Assembly (NCBI GenBank): GCA_044370415.1 | Contig: JBILVO010000097.1 | Coordinates: 1-15,696 of the forward strand | Length of the DNA: 15,696 nucleotides | Direction of reading: 5' to 3' | Source: CAMCQY01 sp044370415 | GTDB taxonomy: Bacteria; Planctomycetota; Planctomycetia; Pirellulales; UBA1268 | Shown: positions 14,519 to 15,696 of the stretch, piece by piece | Layout: each line of letters starts with the position of its first letter | Numbering within the stretch: position 1 is the stretch's first letter | The notes under the pieces: model-generated | What the model saw: the letters and a program-made list of their open reading frames with translations, nothing else | What the model was told of the DNA's origin: nothing | Database searches by the model: none | Program-made: the position numbers and the translations under genes

Positions 14519-15696
14519 CTTGTCTCCAATGCACCAGAGCGAGTCGTGGGTCCGCAGGAACATCCGGCCGTCGACGCAGACGGGCGTGGCCACGGTCATC
14601 TCCTCGACGGCACCCTGGCCGAGCACCTCGAGGGCGTCGCCGCCCGCGGCCGGCGGCAGGCCGAGCACGCTCGACTCGCCATCCTCGCGGGTGACGATGA
14701 TCCGGCCGTCGACGACCACAGGCGAGGCGCTGTAGCCGCTCCTGTTCTTGGGCAGTTCGAGCTTGGCAACCGTCGTGCCGGTGGCGGCGTCGAGGCACTC
14801 CACCCTGCCCTTGTCGGTGCAGACGACGACACGGCCGTCCTTCACCGCGGGTGTGGGCACGTCGGCGCCCAGGTCGCTGCGGGACCAGGCCACGTGGGAT
14901 GTGGTCACGTCCCCCTTCCCGCCGCGGCGGATGGCGGTGATCGTCGCCCCGCGGGCATAGGGCGCGATGACGAGGTCGCCGGCCAGCACCGGCGAGGCGA
15001 TCGACCGGAAATACTTGTGGCCGGTCGGATTGAGGCCACCCACCCGCCAGAGCTCGCGGCCGTCGGCGGCGTCGTGGGCCGTCACATGGTCGGCGCCGAG
15101 CACGACGAGCACTTCGGCCGGCTCACCCTTGGCGGGGTCTCCCGCCATCACGACCGGCGTCGAGTAGCTCTGCGCCGCCTCGTCGGGGGCGTCGAGCATC
15201 CGGTCGTGCTTCCAGAGAAGCTTGCCCGTGCCACGGTCGAAGGCGGCCAGGTAGCTCGGGCCGGTCTGCATCACGGCGACGACGACGGCGTTCTTCGTGA
15301 GCACCGGCGACGTGCCCAGGTCCCACCAGAGCGTGTCCTCGCCGAACGTCTCCTGGAGGTTTGTCTTCCAGACGACGGCCCCGTCGCCGAGATCAAGCGC
15401 CGCCAGTTCGCCGCTCTTGAAGTAGACCCACGCGTGGCGGCCGTCGGTGACCGGGGAGGAGTTCGCGCCGGTGGCCTTCTTGTGCTTGCCGGCCCGCTCG
15501 GCGCCCAGCAGCTGCCGCCAGACCTCCTTGCCGGCACGGTCAAAGCAGAGCACGGCGTCCTTGCCATCGATCGTGCAGGTGACGACCACGCGGTCGCCCC
15601 ACACGGCCGGCGTGCTCGCGCCCAGGCCCGGCAGCTTCACCTTCCAGAGCACGTGATCGCTCGGGCTCCACGACTTCGCGTAGCCGGCGCCCGCCG
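14516..15696 (-). CDS. PQQ-type beta-propeller repeat protein, N-terminus cut off by window edge
   Basis: The visible 392 residues form repeated beta-propeller blades of the PQQ/BamB-like type. Recurrent units of the form S-x-P-V-[VL] ... G-x-[LV] ... A-x-D-x-x-[TD]-G-x-x-[VL]-W appear, for example ALDLGDGAVVW, AFDRGTGKLLW, AHDAADGRELW and CLDAATGTTV. The reading frame stays open to the right edge, and residues before the in-frame GTG at 15652 (SWSPSDHVLWKVKLPG) match the usual opening strand of such proteins, so the true start lies outside the window. Planctomycete relatives are usually secreted, but the signal region is not visible. No PQQ-dehydrogenase catalytic features can be recognised, so an enzymatic role should not be assumed. 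The stop overlaps the ThuA-like start by one base. Confidence 0.87.
   Translation of the reverse strand, partial: AGAGYAKSWSPSDHVLWKVKLPGLGASTPAVWGDRVVVTCTIDGKDAVLCFDRAGKEVWRQLLGAERAGKHKKATGANSSPVTDGRHAWVYFKSGELAALDLGDGAVVWKTNLQETFGEDTLWWDLGTSPVLTKNAVVVAVMQTGPSYLAAFDRGTGKLLWKHDRMLDAPDEAAQSYSTPVVMAGDPAKGEPAEVLVVLGADHVTAHDAADGRELWRVGGLNPTGHKYFRSIASPVLAGDLVIAPYARGATITAIRRGGKGDVTTSHVAWSRSDLGADVPTPAVKDGRVVVCTDKGRVECLDAATGTTVAKLELPKNRSGYSASPVVVDGRIIVTREDGESSVLGLPPAAGGDALEVLGQGAVEEMTVATPVCVDGRMFLRTHDSLWCIGDK

Overview
The window is a single-strand, very GC-rich (about 68-70% by eye) stretch in which every convincing gene lies on the minus strand, so transcription runs from position 15696 towards position 1. 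The number of secreted sulfatases, the ThuA-like and PQQ beta-propeller proteins, the Ala-rich signal peptides and the base composition together suggest a planctomycete, probably of the Pirellulales. This is an inference from gene content, since no rRNA or marker gene is present.

Layout in transcription order: (1) a 5'-truncated PQQ-type beta-propeller protein (14516-15696); (2) a ThuA-like secreted protein starting inside the propeller stop codon (13356-14516); (3) a 98-bp gap with a perfect 8-bp-stem hairpin; (4) an iduronate-2-sulfatase-like enzyme (11812-13257); (5) an unrecognised 257-aa probable lipoprotein (11042-11815) whose GTG start overlaps the sulfatase stop; (6) a giant 1804-aa protein (5631-11045) with three complete sulfatase modules and a C-terminal alpha/beta-hydrolase (esterase-like) module, its ATG overlapping the lipoprotein stop; (7) a 65-bp spacer made almost entirely of five 13-bp tandem repeats; (8) a 934-aa twin-sulfatase (2761-5565); (9) a single-domain 467-aa sulfatase (1294-2697); (10) a DUF485 small membrane protein (942-1214) and (11) the N-terminal 301 residues of an ActP-like sodium:solute symporter running off the left edge (1-904).

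Four genes thus carry seven sulfatase modules, all with Cys-type formylglycine motifs (C-x-[PA]-[ST]-R), plus one esterase. Every gene whose start lies in the window has a recognisable Shine-Dalgarno sequence, and three junctions are stop/start overlaps (TGATG, GTGA, ATGA). The core therefore looks like a co-transcribed cluster for stepwise desulfation, and perhaps deacylation, of a complex sulfated polysaccharide outside the cytoplasm. The symporter pair at the 3' end could take up a small carboxylate such as acetate, but no gene in the window proves that link. No glycoside hydrolase, SusC/D pair, formylglycine-generating enzyme, regulator, tRNA, CRISPR array or mobile element is visible. No gene-free stretch exceeds 98 bp.

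The most unusual items are the tri-sulfatase/esterase fusion, the neighbouring twin-sulfatase fusion, and the 13-bp repeat block between them, which puts a TGA in each reading frame.
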